A DNA stretch of 64,000 bases from Draconibacterium aestuarii (GTDB taxonomy: Bacteria > Bacteroidota > Bacteroidia > Bacteroidales > Prolixibacteraceae). Position 1 is the first letter of the stretch, and every line of letters starts with the position of its first letter. This document shows positions 27,073 to 36,304 of this stretch, in pieces. The notes below the pieces were generated by a model. The model did no database searches. It had not been told where the DNA came from and saw only the letters and a list, made by a program, of their open reading frames with translations. The stretch spans positions 237,242 to 301,241 of the forward strand of contig JAPOHD010000020.1 in the NCBI GenBank assembly GCA_026671195.1, read 5' to 3'. Both the position numbers and the translations under genes were made by a program.

Positions 27073-27496
27073 AATTCTTTTATTCTTACTTTTTATTAAC
27101 TAACATTCGCCGGAAACACAATATTTATTCATTAACAGCACATCCCTTAAAAGGAAGAATCCAACTCTTCGAATTGGTTGCATTAATGATTTTTCCTGTC
27201 CCTTTTACAATCAATTTTTTTATGTAAAAGTTTGATCAGATTAAATTCCTACAAAATTTATGCAGATCAACTATTAGAAAGTCAATTAACTTTATTGTCA
27301 AATACAATAACAATAAATACTTCTATTACGGCCTCGAAATTAAAGAATTAACAATACTAAGTGCAAAGAAATTTATCCAATACGAGAAATATTCCCCATA
27401 TGGGACAATAGGTGCTGAGTTAATTAATCTTTTTAATAAGTCAGCTCTCTTTTTTTATATTTATAATATTTACCGCCTGCATTAGTAAAAATAGAG
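27073..27496. other. Intergenic region upstream of the surface operon
   Basis: This AT-rich stretch has no convincing gene. On the minus strand, TTG followed 22 bp later by TAAATTTTG (around 27255-27290) resembles a Bacteroidota -33/-7 promoter with one extra base in the -7 box, and could drive the operon starting near 27072. Nothing else was identified. Confidence 0.3.
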
Positions 27497-27528
27497 AGGC
27501 CGTATCAAACATGCTGTTGATACGGCCT
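27497..27528 (-). terminator. Rho-independent terminator after the DUF4252 gene
   Basis: A perfect 12-bp stem AGGCCGTATCAA / TTGATACGGCCT with an 8-nt loop is followed on the minus strand by TCTCTATTTTTAC. It lies 27 bp past the stop at 27555 and closes the PadR/PspC operon. Confidence 0.85.
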
Positions 27529-27554
27529 ACCATTACCTATTTTTATTCTTTTAT

Positions 27555-28055
27555 TTATTCTTCTGCAAAATCCTTCCCTTTATTCTTTAGCTTTTCAATA
27601 TCATTAACCGTAAAATCGCCATAAAACGACACTACAAATCGAAAACTCTGATTACTTTCGCCTTTTGTAAAAATATGACACTCTGTAAATTTTCTCTTTT
27701 TACCCAGCAACCAAATCTCGGCTTCATTATCGCTATCGTCTTCAAATTTCTTATACTGCGAAGGTAACATCGCAATCACCTTCTTAGTAAACTGATCAGC
27801 ACTTAGGTCACCTTTTTCCGCATTGTACGACAGAAACCTGATTTTATGTAAATCTCCGGTTACATTTTGTTCATCACCTTCGTCTCCTAAATCAATATTA
27901 ACGGTTTCTATCATATTTTTCGAGAAGGTGAAGTTAGTAACGCCGTCTCTTCCCGAAAAAACATCATACATTTTATCTGATTTGCTTTGTGCTCCTGCAA
28001 GCAGGGTTGCCAGTAAAAACGCCAAGGCAAAAATTAGTGTTGTTATAGTTTTCAT
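27555..28055 (-). CDS. DUF4252-type secreted protein
   Basis: This 166-aa protein has a signal peptide (to LLAGAQ). The segment YDVFSGRDGVTNFTFSKNMIETV with a following acidic loop and the closing VSFYGDFTVNDIEKL matches the DUF4252 family, small envelope proteins of Bacteroidota often found beside sigma-factor or PspC genes. It is the last gene of the operon, 12 bp after the PspC-domain gene. Its role is unknown; membrane-stress response is suggested by neighbours only. Confidence 0.8.
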   Translation of the reverse strand: MKTITTLIFALAFLLATLLAGAQSKSDKMYDVFSGRDGVTNFTFSKNMIETVNIDLGDEGDEQNVTGDLHKIRFLSYNAEKGDLSADQFTKKVIAMLPSQYKKFEDDSDNEAEIWLLGKKRKFTECHIFTKGESNQSFRFVVSFYGDFTVNDIEKLKNKGKDFAEE

Positions 28056-28067
28056 GCTTGTTAGGAT

Positions 28068-29663
28068 TTATTCTGTCTCAGTATTCTGTTCCTCAAGTAT
28101 ATTTTCTGTTAATCCTTCCGGTTTCATCACCCAGTACTTACCCACCATATCACCATCCCAGGTATTCGAAACATTTTCGATATCGTGGATAATTTTAACC
28201 AGGTTATCGCCTAAATAAATGCTTTTGCCCTGCGGAACCTTAACCGTAATAAATATTTCCTGGTTCCGCCATTTTTTCCCTTCTTCGATAAAGAAATAGG
28301 GATCGAACAACACCGTGGAATCATTCAAATTGTAATTATAAATAATTTCCTGGCTATTTTCTTTTGCATCTTCACGCGTTTTTCCACGCGAGGCACTTTT
28401 AACCGTAATCACAAAATCATCCGAATTCGAACGTATTACATCAAGACGCGGCTCTCCCACCAGCACTTCTTCACCATCAACCACATACACCTTATAATTG
28501 TCTATCTCCCAGTCCATTTCGGCATAATCATTATATTTATCTTCGCCCAATTTAAGATAAAGGGTACTACATGAATTACAATCGATCACCTGACTATTGG
28601 TTACCGATGCTCTGGATTTGTAATGCTTTACCTGCCCAAATGAAACCACCAGCAAAGAAATCAGAGCAATAAACCAAACGCCAATCATACTCAAGGCAAT
28701 TGCTGTATTGTTCGATTTGTAACGGAATACCAGTTTTGTTCCAATATAAAGCATGGCCAGCAAAGGAATACCTGCTATTATTCCGGTCAATATCATTCCA
28801 AGAGTAACCGTTCCCGGCTCAACAAGATGACCTAAGAAATCGGGCATATAAATTTCAGGACTCCAAACCATTGGCCAACCCGAAACAAAAGAATGCCCTA
28901 TTACCAGTGAAGAAATAACACCAAGCAATCCAAAAAATCCGGACAACAATAATATTACTCCAATGATAATTACAACTACTTTTAGCAACACTTTAAAAAT
29001 ATTGTAAACCACATCACCACCGGCTTCCATCGATTTTTTCCCTTTTGAGAAAGTATCCGATTCTTTAAATTTTTTGTAGCTTTCTTTTACCTCTTTAACT
29101 TCTTCCTTTATCGACTTTTCAATATTTTTAACTGTAGCTTCCTGCCCACGCATTTCCAGACGCTGGGTTGTGTTAATTGCTTTTGGAACTGCAATCCACA
29201 GAATTAAATAAGCCAACAAAGCAGCACCCGAAGTTACCAGAAACAATACGGTAAAAATAATTCTCAGAATTACCGGATCCATATTAAAATAGGCACCAAG
29301 TCCGCCGCAAACCCCACCAATTACACGATGGTCAGGATCACGATACAAACGTCGTTTACGCTTTGCTTCTGAAGCTATTGTAATTTCTTCTTCACCCTCT
29401 TCTTCTGCAAAATCCTCCGGAGTACCCATTATTTCAATCACCTCGTTTACCCAGGCAACCGTAATCACCTTTTTTTCTTCCGCATTTTTCGAACTAAATA
29501 TTTCGGCAATACGTGCTTCAATGTCCGAAATAATTTCCTTCCCTTCCTCATCTGCACCAAAATGATTTTTAAGATTAATCAGGTACTTCTGCAGCACTTC
29601 GTATGCATCTTCCTCAATATGAAATACAGTACCGCTTATATTTATTGTAAATGTCTTCTTCAT
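28068..29663 (-). CDS. PspC-domain membrane protein
   Basis: This 531-aa protein has an N-terminal cytoplasmic region (KKTFTINISGTVFHIEEDAYE, about 1-95) and a PspC domain (RRLYRDPDHRVIGGVCGGLGAYF, about 105-170) with its transmembrane helix. Three more hydrophobic segments (about 220-345) and a C-terminal soluble domain (about 360-500) follow. PspC proteins sense or respond to membrane stress. It lies between padR (34 bp upstream) and the DUF4252 gene, a common Bacteroidota arrangement in which PadR controls the set. It is longer than E. coli PspC because of the added N- and C-terminal domains. Confidence 0.88.
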   Translation of the reverse strand: MKKTFTINISGTVFHIEEDAYEVLQKYLINLKNHFGADEEGKEIISDIEARIAEIFSSKNAEEKKVITVAWVNEVIEIMGTPEDFAEEEGEEEITIASEAKRKRRLYRDPDHRVIGGVCGGLGAYFNMDPVILRIIFTVLFLVTSGAALLAYLILWIAVPKAINTTQRLEMRGQEATVKNIEKSIKEEVKEVKESYKKFKESDTFSKGKKSMEAGGDVVYNIFKVLLKVVVIIIGVILLLSGFFGLLGVISSLVIGHSFVSGWPMVWSPEIYMPDFLGHLVEPGTVTLGMILTGIIAGIPLLAMLYIGTKLVFRYKSNNTAIALSMIGVWFIALISLLVVSFGQVKHYKSRASVTNSQVIDCNSCSTLYLKLGEDKYNDYAEMDWEIDNYKVYVVDGEEVLVGEPRLDVIRSNSDDFVITVKSASRGKTREDAKENSQEIIYNYNLNDSTVLFDPYFFIEEGKKWRNQEIFITVKVPQGKSIYLGDNLVKIIHDIENVSNTWDGDMVGKYWVMKPEGLTENILEEQNTETE

Positions 29664-29697
29664 TTTGTTATTTGTTTGAATTTTATCAGGTTACGAT

Positions 29698-30030
29698 TTA
29701 TGCTTTATTCAGTTTAATCTTATCGACTGCTACAACCAATTCACTCCACGAACCTTCCAGCTCAACCAGGAAACTTCGACCTGTTTCAGTTAACTCATAG
29801 TACTTTCGTGGTGGTCCCTGTGTTGATTCTTCCCAGCGATATGCCAGCAAACCGGCATTTTTTAACCTGGTAAGTAATGGATAAAGCGTTCCTTCAACCA
29901 CAATCATTTTTGCTTCTTTCAGTGACTGAATAATATCACTGGCATAAAGTGGCTTTCCGTCGAGAACAAGTAGGATGCAATATTCAAGAACCCCCTTCCT
30001 CATCTGTGCTTTTGTATTTTCTATCTTCAT
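29698..30030 (-). CDS. PadR-family transcriptional regulator
   Basis: This 110-aa protein is a short PadR regulator. The winged-helix core reads QMRKGVLEYCILLVLDGKPLYASDI, then VEGTLYPLLTRLKNAGLLAYRWEE and the wing GPPRKYYELTETG. The length is typical of the single-domain (PadR-s2) group. It precedes the PspC-domain gene and follows an acidic repeat-protein gene on the same strand, so autoregulation is likely. A 29-bp inverted repeat at 30768-30796 is the best operator candidate. Confidence 0.92.
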   Translation of the reverse strand: MKIENTKAQMRKGVLEYCILLVLDGKPLYASDIIQSLKEAKMIVVEGTLYPLLTRLKNAGLLAYRWEESTQGPPRKYYELTETGRSFLVELEGSWSELVVAVDKIKLNKA

Positions 30031-30097
30031 TTTATGTCCCTCTGTTATAATATACCTTGTTTCTTATACTCTCTTTTCTCCTGCTTACCTTCACTGA

Positions 30098-30529
30098 TTA
30101 TATTCTCCAAACCTTATCAGATGTCATCCAGGCTTCTAACTCCAATGAAGTTTCAGCATCATCATCTTCCTGAAATAAATTTTCGTTAAGCATCCAGGAT
30201 TCCAACTCAAGCTCCGCTTCTGCCTCTTCTTCGAATTGAAAGGCATTAACATCAAAACTCGAAAAGTCGGTCATCCAGGATTCCACATCCATTTTTGGTT
30301 CCACTTCATCGACAAAATAAATGGCTTTGAGGCTTTCTGTCGGAACCGGAGTCGATTCAATTCTTTGCGGAGCACTAACCATTGCCATTGCAATATCGTT
30401 AAAACTACTGTTTTCTAATAATCGTTTCCAAAAATCCTGTGCACTCACCGTAAAACTAATCAATACAAAACTTACCACTACTGCTGCCGACCTTAAAACT
30501 GCTTTCTGAACATTGTTTTTTGTTTTCAT
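30098..30529 (-). CDS. Secreted acidic protein with three E-[SA]-W-M repeats
   Basis: This 143-aa protein of unrecognised family has a signal peptide ending VSAQ (about 30). The mature part is strongly acidic and contains three copies of a short motif: DVESWM (81-86), ELESWM (108-113) and ELEAWM (130-135), spaced 27 and 22 residues. It lies 67 bp before padR on the same strand and probably shares its transcript. The repeated Trp-Met in acidic linkers suggests short peptides binding a partner. No function can be assigned. Confidence 0.65.
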   Translation of the reverse strand: MKTKNNVQKAVLRSAAVVVSFVLISFTVSAQDFWKRLLENSSFNDIAMAMVSAPQRIESTPVPTESLKAIYFVDEVEPKMDVESWMTDFSSFDVNAFQFEEEAEAELELESWMLNENLFQEDDDAETSLELEAWMTSDKVWRI

Positions 30530-31335
30530 GACGTTTAAATTTTAGCTTTCGTTTGTTTTATGAAACTCGCAACCGAATTGTTTTCTGTTTTCTGTTTTCT
30601 GTTTTTTACAATTGCTCGTTTCATGGTTTTTGTTTTCCTGAACTTTGTTTATCTGTTTTCGTATTTAAGACGTTGTATTTTTTCCTTCGTTACACTCTGT
30701 ACAGAACTCTCTTTAAAATTGTACTTTTTTTTACATTGTTATTTGCATTACAAATATATAGCCTTTTTATGGTACCATGCAACACATAGTACCATATTTT
30801 TTCACACAACTCATATTCACATTACTCTTTTGCCTGATTATGTGGTATTTAAAAAAATTATAAATCTTTTAAAAAAAATATTAAAAATCGATAAGGAGTC
30901 TTATAGTGAACAATATATTTCGAACATTCATCTTAATTAATCAATTGTAAGAATCTAAAACTGTTCATAAGTTGTTAGTAACTGAATTAAAACACTTAAC
31001 AACTAACGCGTATTTCATTTGTTTATGGTTGGTATTAGTGGCAAATTTAACTTCGCAAAAATAAGGGAAAGCTAATATTAAAATACAATAAGTTAACATC
31101 TAATTAATTACAACCAGAAAAAGAAAGGCTTCCTTTGTATTAATTATAAAGGCTGGCTTAACTATTTTGGTTGAGCAAACGAAGCATTAATAAAAAATAT
31201 GAAAACTTGTTTTCTTAAAACCCAGATGAACTGTAGAAAACATATAGTAAACTCACAACCAAACCGTAATCGAACGACTCAAAATCCTAACAAGTAAGTT
31301 CTATTCAATTAAATAATTATTTAAAATCCAAATCT
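30530..31335. other. 806-bp intergenic region between divergent genes
   Basis: This is an AT-rich gap between the minus-strand acidic-protein gene and the plus-strand TonB receptor. It holds a promoter and operator at 30751-30796 and a TTTTCTG triplication near 30580-30605 that gives a long 5' leader of about 215 nt. Open frames near 30553-30940 are T-rich and lack family features. No clear promoter for the gene at 31336 was found. Confidence 0.5.
30751..30796 (-). promoter_or_regulatory. Promoter with overlapping candidate PadR operator
   Basis: A 12-bp inverted repeat with one mismatch, TATGGTACCATG (30768-30779) and CATAGTACCATA (30785-30796), has a 5-bp spacer CAACA. On the minus strand a Bacteroidota -7 box TATATTTG (30751-30758) follows, with a -33 TTG inside the operator 21 nt before it. 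A bound repressor would block this promoter. Transcription would run toward 30529 through the acidic gene, padR, the PspC gene and the DUF4252 gene. Assignment to PadR is inference from position. Confidence 0.6.
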
Positions 31336-34300
31336 ATGATTAAAAAATTCTGTTTTTTATTAGTAGCGCTCATCATTTTATCAGCTACTATTATACAAGC
31401 ACAGGTAACCTCATCCAGTATGGGTGGACGCGTTACTGATGCTGAAGGAGCTGTGATAGGTGCAGCGGTGATTGCGACACACACCCCTTCAGGAACAACT
31501 TATGGCACCGTAACCAACGTGGAGGGCCGTTTCAACCTAAACGGTATGCGTGTAGGAGGCCCCTATACTGTAGAAGTTACTTTTATTGGATATGGTGCAT
31601 ACACACAAAACAACATTACGTTAAGTTTAGGTGAAAACTATGTAATGAATGTTGTGCTCTCAGAAGATTTAATTTCAATAGATGAAATTATTATTACGGC
31701 AGCGCGCACAAAATTCGCCAATGAGAAAACCGGAGCCGTGACCAATATCACAAACAGTCAGATAGAAAATTTGCCTACAGTAAGCCGTAGCATTATGGAC
31801 ATTACCCGCCTTTCTCCTTATGGAGGCGATGGCATGAGCTTTGCCGGTGCAGATGGTCGTACGGCTAACTTTACGGTGGATGGAGCCAATTTTAACAACA
31901 ATTTCGGGTTGAGCGATGCACTTCCTGGTGGAGGTAATCCAATCTCTATTGAAGCTATTGAAGAAATGCAGGTTGTAATTGCTCCATACGATGTGCGTCA
32001 AACCAACTTTATTGGTGGTGGTGTAAACGCTATTACAAAATCAGGTACAAATACCTTCAAAGCCAGTGCTTATACTTTTCACCGAAATGAGAATATGCGC
32101 GGAAATGCTGTGTATGGTCAAGAAATCCCGGGTGCGCGTGAAAAAGACCGCAATACAACTTATGGTTTTACTTTAGGTGGTCCGATTATCGAAAACAAAT
32201 TGTTCTTCTTCGTAAACGCGGAACTGGCAAAAACACCAACAGTTGCCAATCGCTGGAGAGCCTCAACTGATGGCGTTGCTGATGCAGACAATTTTATTTC
32301 TCGCACAACAGAAAGCGACCTTAAGACGGTTTCCGATTTTGTAAAAAGTAAATATGGATATGAAACAGGATCTTACACAAGTTTTCCTGCAGATGAAAGC
32401 AACAAAAAACTGCTTGCCCGTATCGATTGGAATATCACAGACAAACATCGTTTAGCACTACGTTACAACTACACTAAAAACACTTCATGGAGATCTCCTA
32501 ATGCTACTTCTATGGATGGTGGTACTCGTATGTCTGAGGCAAGAATGTCTCAGGAATCAATGTCATATGCCAACTCGATGTATTCGATGGACAACCTTGT
32601 TCATTCATTTTCTTTTGACTTAAATAGTCGTTTATCGGAAAACATCTCTAACCAATTCTTAGCAACATTCTCAAAACTTGACGATGTACGCGGAACAAAT
32701 TCTGCTCCGTTTCCTTTCATCGACATTTTGAAAGACGAACAAGCCTACCTTTCATTAGGTTACGAGCTATTTACCTGGAACAACGGTGTACACAACAATG
32801 TATGGAACATTAAAGATGAGGTGAGCTATTATTTAGGTAATCATAAAATTGTTGGTGGTATTGCTTACGAGTATAAGATGGCAGATAATGCTTATATGCG
32901 TAACGGTACCGGTTACTACCGCTACTCTAGTCTCGATGACTTCTTAAACGAAGAAACTCCTGAAATTGTAAACTTAACTTATGGCTACGATGGTGAAATG
33001 AATCCTGCAGCTCGTGTAAGAAGTAGCAAAATAGGAGCTTATGTTCAGGACGATTGGAGTATTAATGAAAGATTCAAACTTTCCTACGGTCTTCGCCTTG
33101 ATGGACTTTTCTTTAACAATAATGATTTGATGACAAATCAAGCGATCAAGGAACTTGATTATTCTGGCCGCAGTATTGATACAGGCAAATGGCCTTCAAC
33201 CAATATCATATTCTCTCCCCGAGTAGGTTTTGTATGGGATGCTTCCGGAGACAAGAGCTTGAAAGTTCGTGGTGGTACTGGTATTTTCTCTGGTAACTTA
33301 CCACTTGTATTCTTCACTAACATGCCAACCAATGGTGGTATGGTTCAATACCAGGCACAAATAAATGAAAGTAATGCTGCGAAGAATGGTTTCACAATGG
33401 AAGAATTTGCCGGCGGTCTTGTAACTGACGCTGACGGCAATGCTACAATAGCAGCGTTACATGATAAATTGGCAAGTTTAGGTTATCCTACAACTATTTC
33501 ACCTGAAGATGGAACAGTTCCTTCTGCAATTGCTGGTATATCTTCAGATTTCAAGATGCCACAAGTATGGAAAACATCACTTGCTGTTGACTATGCATTT
33601 CCAACACCTTTCCCATTCTCTGCAACAATAGAAGGAATCTACAACAAAACGATCAACGGTGTTTCTATTTCCGATTGGAGTATTCCATCTGTAGGTGGTT
33701 TTGCTCGTTTTAACGGTGTTGACAATCGTCCGCTTTATCCTGATGGTTATCGCACCGGTACAAAAGCATTCGTGCTAGAAAACACAAGCCGTGGTTATGG
33801 TTGGTCAGGCAATATCACTTTAAATGCCCAACCAGCAGAATGGATCAGCTTGATGGCCGCTTATACACATACTGTTGCTAAAGATGTAACCGGCATGCCA
33901 GGATCTAATCCAGAATCTGCATTTACATACGTTCCCACAGTAGAGGGCCCTAACCACATTAAATTGCACAATTCTCAATACACCACACCCGATCGTCTTG
34001 TGGCATCGCTTACTGCCCACGACAAGAGTGGTAACCACTATGGTATTATCTACGAAGGATGGCGCGGTGGAGCTAACGAATCATATATGACCGTTAACGA
34101 TATCAATGGTGACGGTTATAACTACGATGCAATCTATGTTCCAACTGACGATGAAGTGGCAAACAATCAGTTCCGCTTTGTTTCAGCAGACGATCAAACT
34201 CGTTTTATGGACTATGTGCATGCCAATGATTATTTGAAAAATCAACAAGGGAAGTATGCAGAAGCCTATAGCGTTTACTCTCCCTGGGTACATCGCGTCG

Positions 34301-34602
34301 ACTTCAGCTACAAACATGACTTTGCTCTTAAAGCAGGTAATAACGAACACAAACTGCAACTTAGCTTTGATGTCAAAAACGTGATGAACTTCTTCAATTC
34401 TGATTGGGGCGTGGCTAAATATCTGAATCCTGAAATTGGTTCGGAAGCTCGTATCCTCAAATACGAAGGTGTTGATACTGACGGTGTAGCTACATTCTCT
34501 ACACCCTCTTCAATCCATGGTGACACGCAAACATTCACGCCATACTACTCACTGGGTCAAACCTGGTATGCTTCTATTGGTATCAAATATATTTTCAACT
34601 AA
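31336..34602 (+). CDS. Oar-like TonB-dependent receptor
   Basis: This 1088-aa outer-membrane protein has a signal peptide (to IIQAQ, about 22), a carboxypeptidase-regulatory-like domain (GGRVTDAEGAVIGAAVI, about 30-110), a plug region with VDGANFNNNFG and the Oar-type signature EEMQVVIAPYDVRQTNFIGGG, then a long beta-barrel. It differs from SusC receptors in lacking the VVVIGYG box and a SusD partner. A lipoprotein with OB-fold repeats follows 18 bp later, and a secreted nuclease after a terminator. Oar-like receptors import large or peptide-like substrates; a nucleic-acid-related role is inferred here from neighbours only. Confidence 0.88.
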   Translation: MIKKFCFLLVALIILSATIIQAQVTSSSMGGRVTDAEGAVIGAAVIATHTPSGTTYGTVTNVEGRFNLNGMRVGGPYTVEVTFIGYGAYTQNNITLSLGENYVMNVVLSEDLISIDEIIITAARTKFANEKTGAVTNITNSQIENLPTVSRSIMDITRLSPYGGDGMSFAGADGRTANFTVDGANFNNNFGLSDALPGGGNPISIEAIEEMQVVIAPYDVRQTNFIGGGVNAITKSGTNTFKASAYTFHRNENMRGNAVYGQEIPGAREKDRNTTYGFTLGGPIIENKLFFFVNAELAKTPTVANRWRASTDGVADADNFISRTTESDLKTVSDFVKSKYGYETGSYTSFPADESNKKLLARIDWNITDKHRLALRYNYTKNTSWRSPNATSMDGGTRMSEARMSQESMSYANSMYSMDNLVHSFSFDLNSRLSENISNQFLATFSKLDDVRGTNSAPFPFIDILKDEQAYLSLGYELFTWNNGVHNNVWNIKDEVSYYLGNHKIVGGIAYEYKMADNAYMRNGTGYYRYSSLDDFLNEETPEIVNLTYGYDGEMNPAARVRSSKIGAYVQDDWSINERFKLSYGLRLDGLFFNNNDLMTNQAIKELDYSGRSIDTGKWPSTNIIFSPRVGFVWDASGDKSLKVRGGTGIFSGNLPLVFFTNMPTNGGMVQYQAQINESNAAKNGFTMEEFAGGLVTDADGNATIAALHDKLASLGYPTTISPEDGTVPSAIAGISSDFKMPQVWKTSLAVDYAFPTPFPFSATIEGIYNKTINGVSISDWSIPSVGGFARFNGVDNRPLYPDGYRTGTKAFVLENTSRGYGWSGNITLNAQPAEWISLMAAYTHTVAKDVTGMPGSNPESAFTYVPTVEGPNHIKLHNSQYTTPDRLVASLTAHDKSGNHYGIIYEGWRGGANESYMTVNDINGDGYNYDAIYVPTDDEVANNQFRFVSADDQTRFMDYVHANDYLKNQQGKYAEAYSVYSPWVHRVDFSYKHDFALKAGNNEHKLQLSFDVKNVMNFFNSDWGVAKYLNPEIGSEARILKYEGVDTDGVATFSTPSSIHGDTQTFTPYYSLGQTWYASIGIKYIFN

Positions 34603-34620
34603 TTTAAAAGTATAGATAAT

Positions 34621-36135
34621 ATGAAATTAAAATATTTATTCCAAATATTCATCGCAATGCTTGCCCTGATGACAAGTTGTGTCGATGAGGAAACAATGAC
34701 ATTACTGGATGAAGTTCAAGTGTCGTCGTCATACGTCACTCTTCCTTTAGATGGAGGTTCTACATCCATTACTGTAACAGCTAAAGATAGCTGGACAATA
34801 GAGAAGGTAACTACTGATAAAGATGATGTTGAGTGGTTGTCCATCTCTTCAACTTCCGGCAGTGCTGGTGAAACAGAGATTACCTTTTCTGCCCCGGCTG
34901 CTTTAGATGGTCGTACAGCAGAAGCTTTAATTCATAGTGGAGGTAAAACTCAGAGAATTAACGTTATGCAAGGCATAGCACAAATATCAGAAGCTCCTGT
35001 ATCTGAAGTGCTCGCAGCTCCAGACGGAAAATTTTTCCGCGTATCGGGTGTTTGTACTAACATTACCAATACATTATATGGTAACTGGTATTTGACTGAC
35101 GAAACAGGTGAATTGTACATCTATGGTACTCTTGACGCAAAAGGTGGAACAAAGAACTTCGAAAGTCTTGGCCTTGAGGTTGGAGATGAAGTAACTATTG
35201 AAGGACCAAAATCTTCTTACAAAGGAGATCCTCAAATGGTGAATGTTTCGGTTATTACAATCAATAAATCACTTGTGAAAGTTGATTCGGTCCAAAACGC
35301 AGAGCTTCCTGTCGAAGGTGGTGAATTTACAGCATACATTACCTGCAAAGGACAAGGCGTATCGGTAGAAATTCCTGATGATGCCAAGTCCTGGTTGTCA
35401 ATTTCATCTATCCAATCAGCAGGAACTAATACTGTGGTGAAATTCAAAGCCGAAGCCAATAGCGGTGAAGATCGTGAAACTACGCTCACTTTCCGCACTA
35501 CTGATGGATCTAAAAACTATAGTGCACAAACAACTCTTAGCCAGGCAGGAGCGATTTTAGATGTAACTATTGCAGAATTCCTTGCAGCCTCAGTTGGTGA
35601 CAGACAATATCGTTTGTCAGGTGTTATTACCACTATTCAAGATGCTTCTTCCGGCAAATTATACTTGAGCGATTTCTCTGGTGAAACGTACGTTTACAAA
35701 ATTCAGGATTTTGCCCAAAAAGGTCTAAAAGAGGGTGACATTATCACAATCGTTGGAAAACGCGCCGAATATAATGGATCTCCACAAGTAAGTGGCGCTG
35801 TATTGGAAAGCTCTATTCCTGTAACTCCTGTTACTATTGCTGAGTTGCTGGCTAAACCTGACGATGCCAGTACATACTTTATGATAACTGGTGAAATTAC
35901 ATCGATTACCAATGAAACATATGGTAACCTTTATTTGAACGACGGAGAAAGTGAAATCCTTGTTTATGGCTGTTATCCGGGTTATGGAGCAACTGGCGAC
36001 GATAGAAAATACCTTTTAGCAGACAAAGGCATTAAAGTTGGTGATACACTAACAGTAATTGGAACAAGGGGTTCCTATAAAGGAACAGATGAACTTATGA
36101 ATGGTATTTATTTTAGCCACGTAAGTGCACAATAA
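34621..36135 (+). CDS. Lipoprotein with BACON and OB-fold repeats (DUF5689-like)
   Basis: This 504-aa lipoprotein (LALMTSC lipobox) has one BACON-like Ig domain (about 30-118, SSSYVTLPLDGGSTSITVTA), an OB-fold module (about 122-215, FFRVSGVCTNITNTLYGNWYL), a second BACON-like domain (about 220-310) and two more OB-fold modules (about 315-400 and 405-504), each with a V-G-D-x-[IL]-T-[IV] strand. OB folds commonly bind nucleic acid or sugars. It is co-transcribed with the Oar-like receptor and probably serves as its surface binding partner. The terminator at 36179 ends the unit. Confidence 0.8.
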   Translation: MKLKYLFQIFIAMLALMTSCVDEETMTLLDEVQVSSSYVTLPLDGGSTSITVTAKDSWTIEKVTTDKDDVEWLSISSTSGSAGETEITFSAPAALDGRTAEALIHSGGKTQRINVMQGIAQISEAPVSEVLAAPDGKFFRVSGVCTNITNTLYGNWYLTDETGELYIYGTLDAKGGTKNFESLGLEVGDEVTIEGPKSSYKGDPQMVNVSVITINKSLVKVDSVQNAELPVEGGEFTAYITCKGQGVSVEIPDDAKSWLSISSIQSAGTNTVVKFKAEANSGEDRETTLTFRTTDGSKNYSAQTTLSQAGAILDVTIAEFLAASVGDRQYRLSGVITTIQDASSGKLYLSDFSGETYVYKIQDFAQKGLKEGDIITIVGKRAEYNGSPQVSGAVLESSIPVTPVTIAELLAKPDDASTYFMITGEITSITNETYGNLYLNDGESEILVYGCYPGYGATGDDRKYLLADKGIKVGDTLTVIGTRGSYKGTDELMNGIYFSHVSAQ

Positions 36136-36178
36136 AATATAATATTCTTCCATTATTAGTTTAATGAGTAAATAAAAA

Positions 36179-36215
36179 AAGAGGGTGTATAAAAAGACCA
36201 GACACCCTTTTTTTT
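36179..36215 (+). terminator. Rho-independent terminator after the OB-fold lipoprotein
   Basis: The stem GAGGGTGT / ACACCCTTT, with flanking A-run to T-run pairing and a ~13-nt loop, is followed by a run of eight or more T. It separates the receptor/lipoprotein unit from the nuclease gene. Confidence 0.85.
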
Positions 36216-36304
36216 ATTTTTTACAGTTATTATACCTGTTATTTTTAAAACCGAATTAAATAAAATCCTGTAATCTGTCTTGGTAATCTTTCAAAATTAA
36301 TAAA

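Noticed and set aside
30553..30940. Small genes in the long intergenic region
   Set aside because: The frames are T-rich, Phe/Leu-heavy by composition, and overlap the promoter/operator on the other strand.
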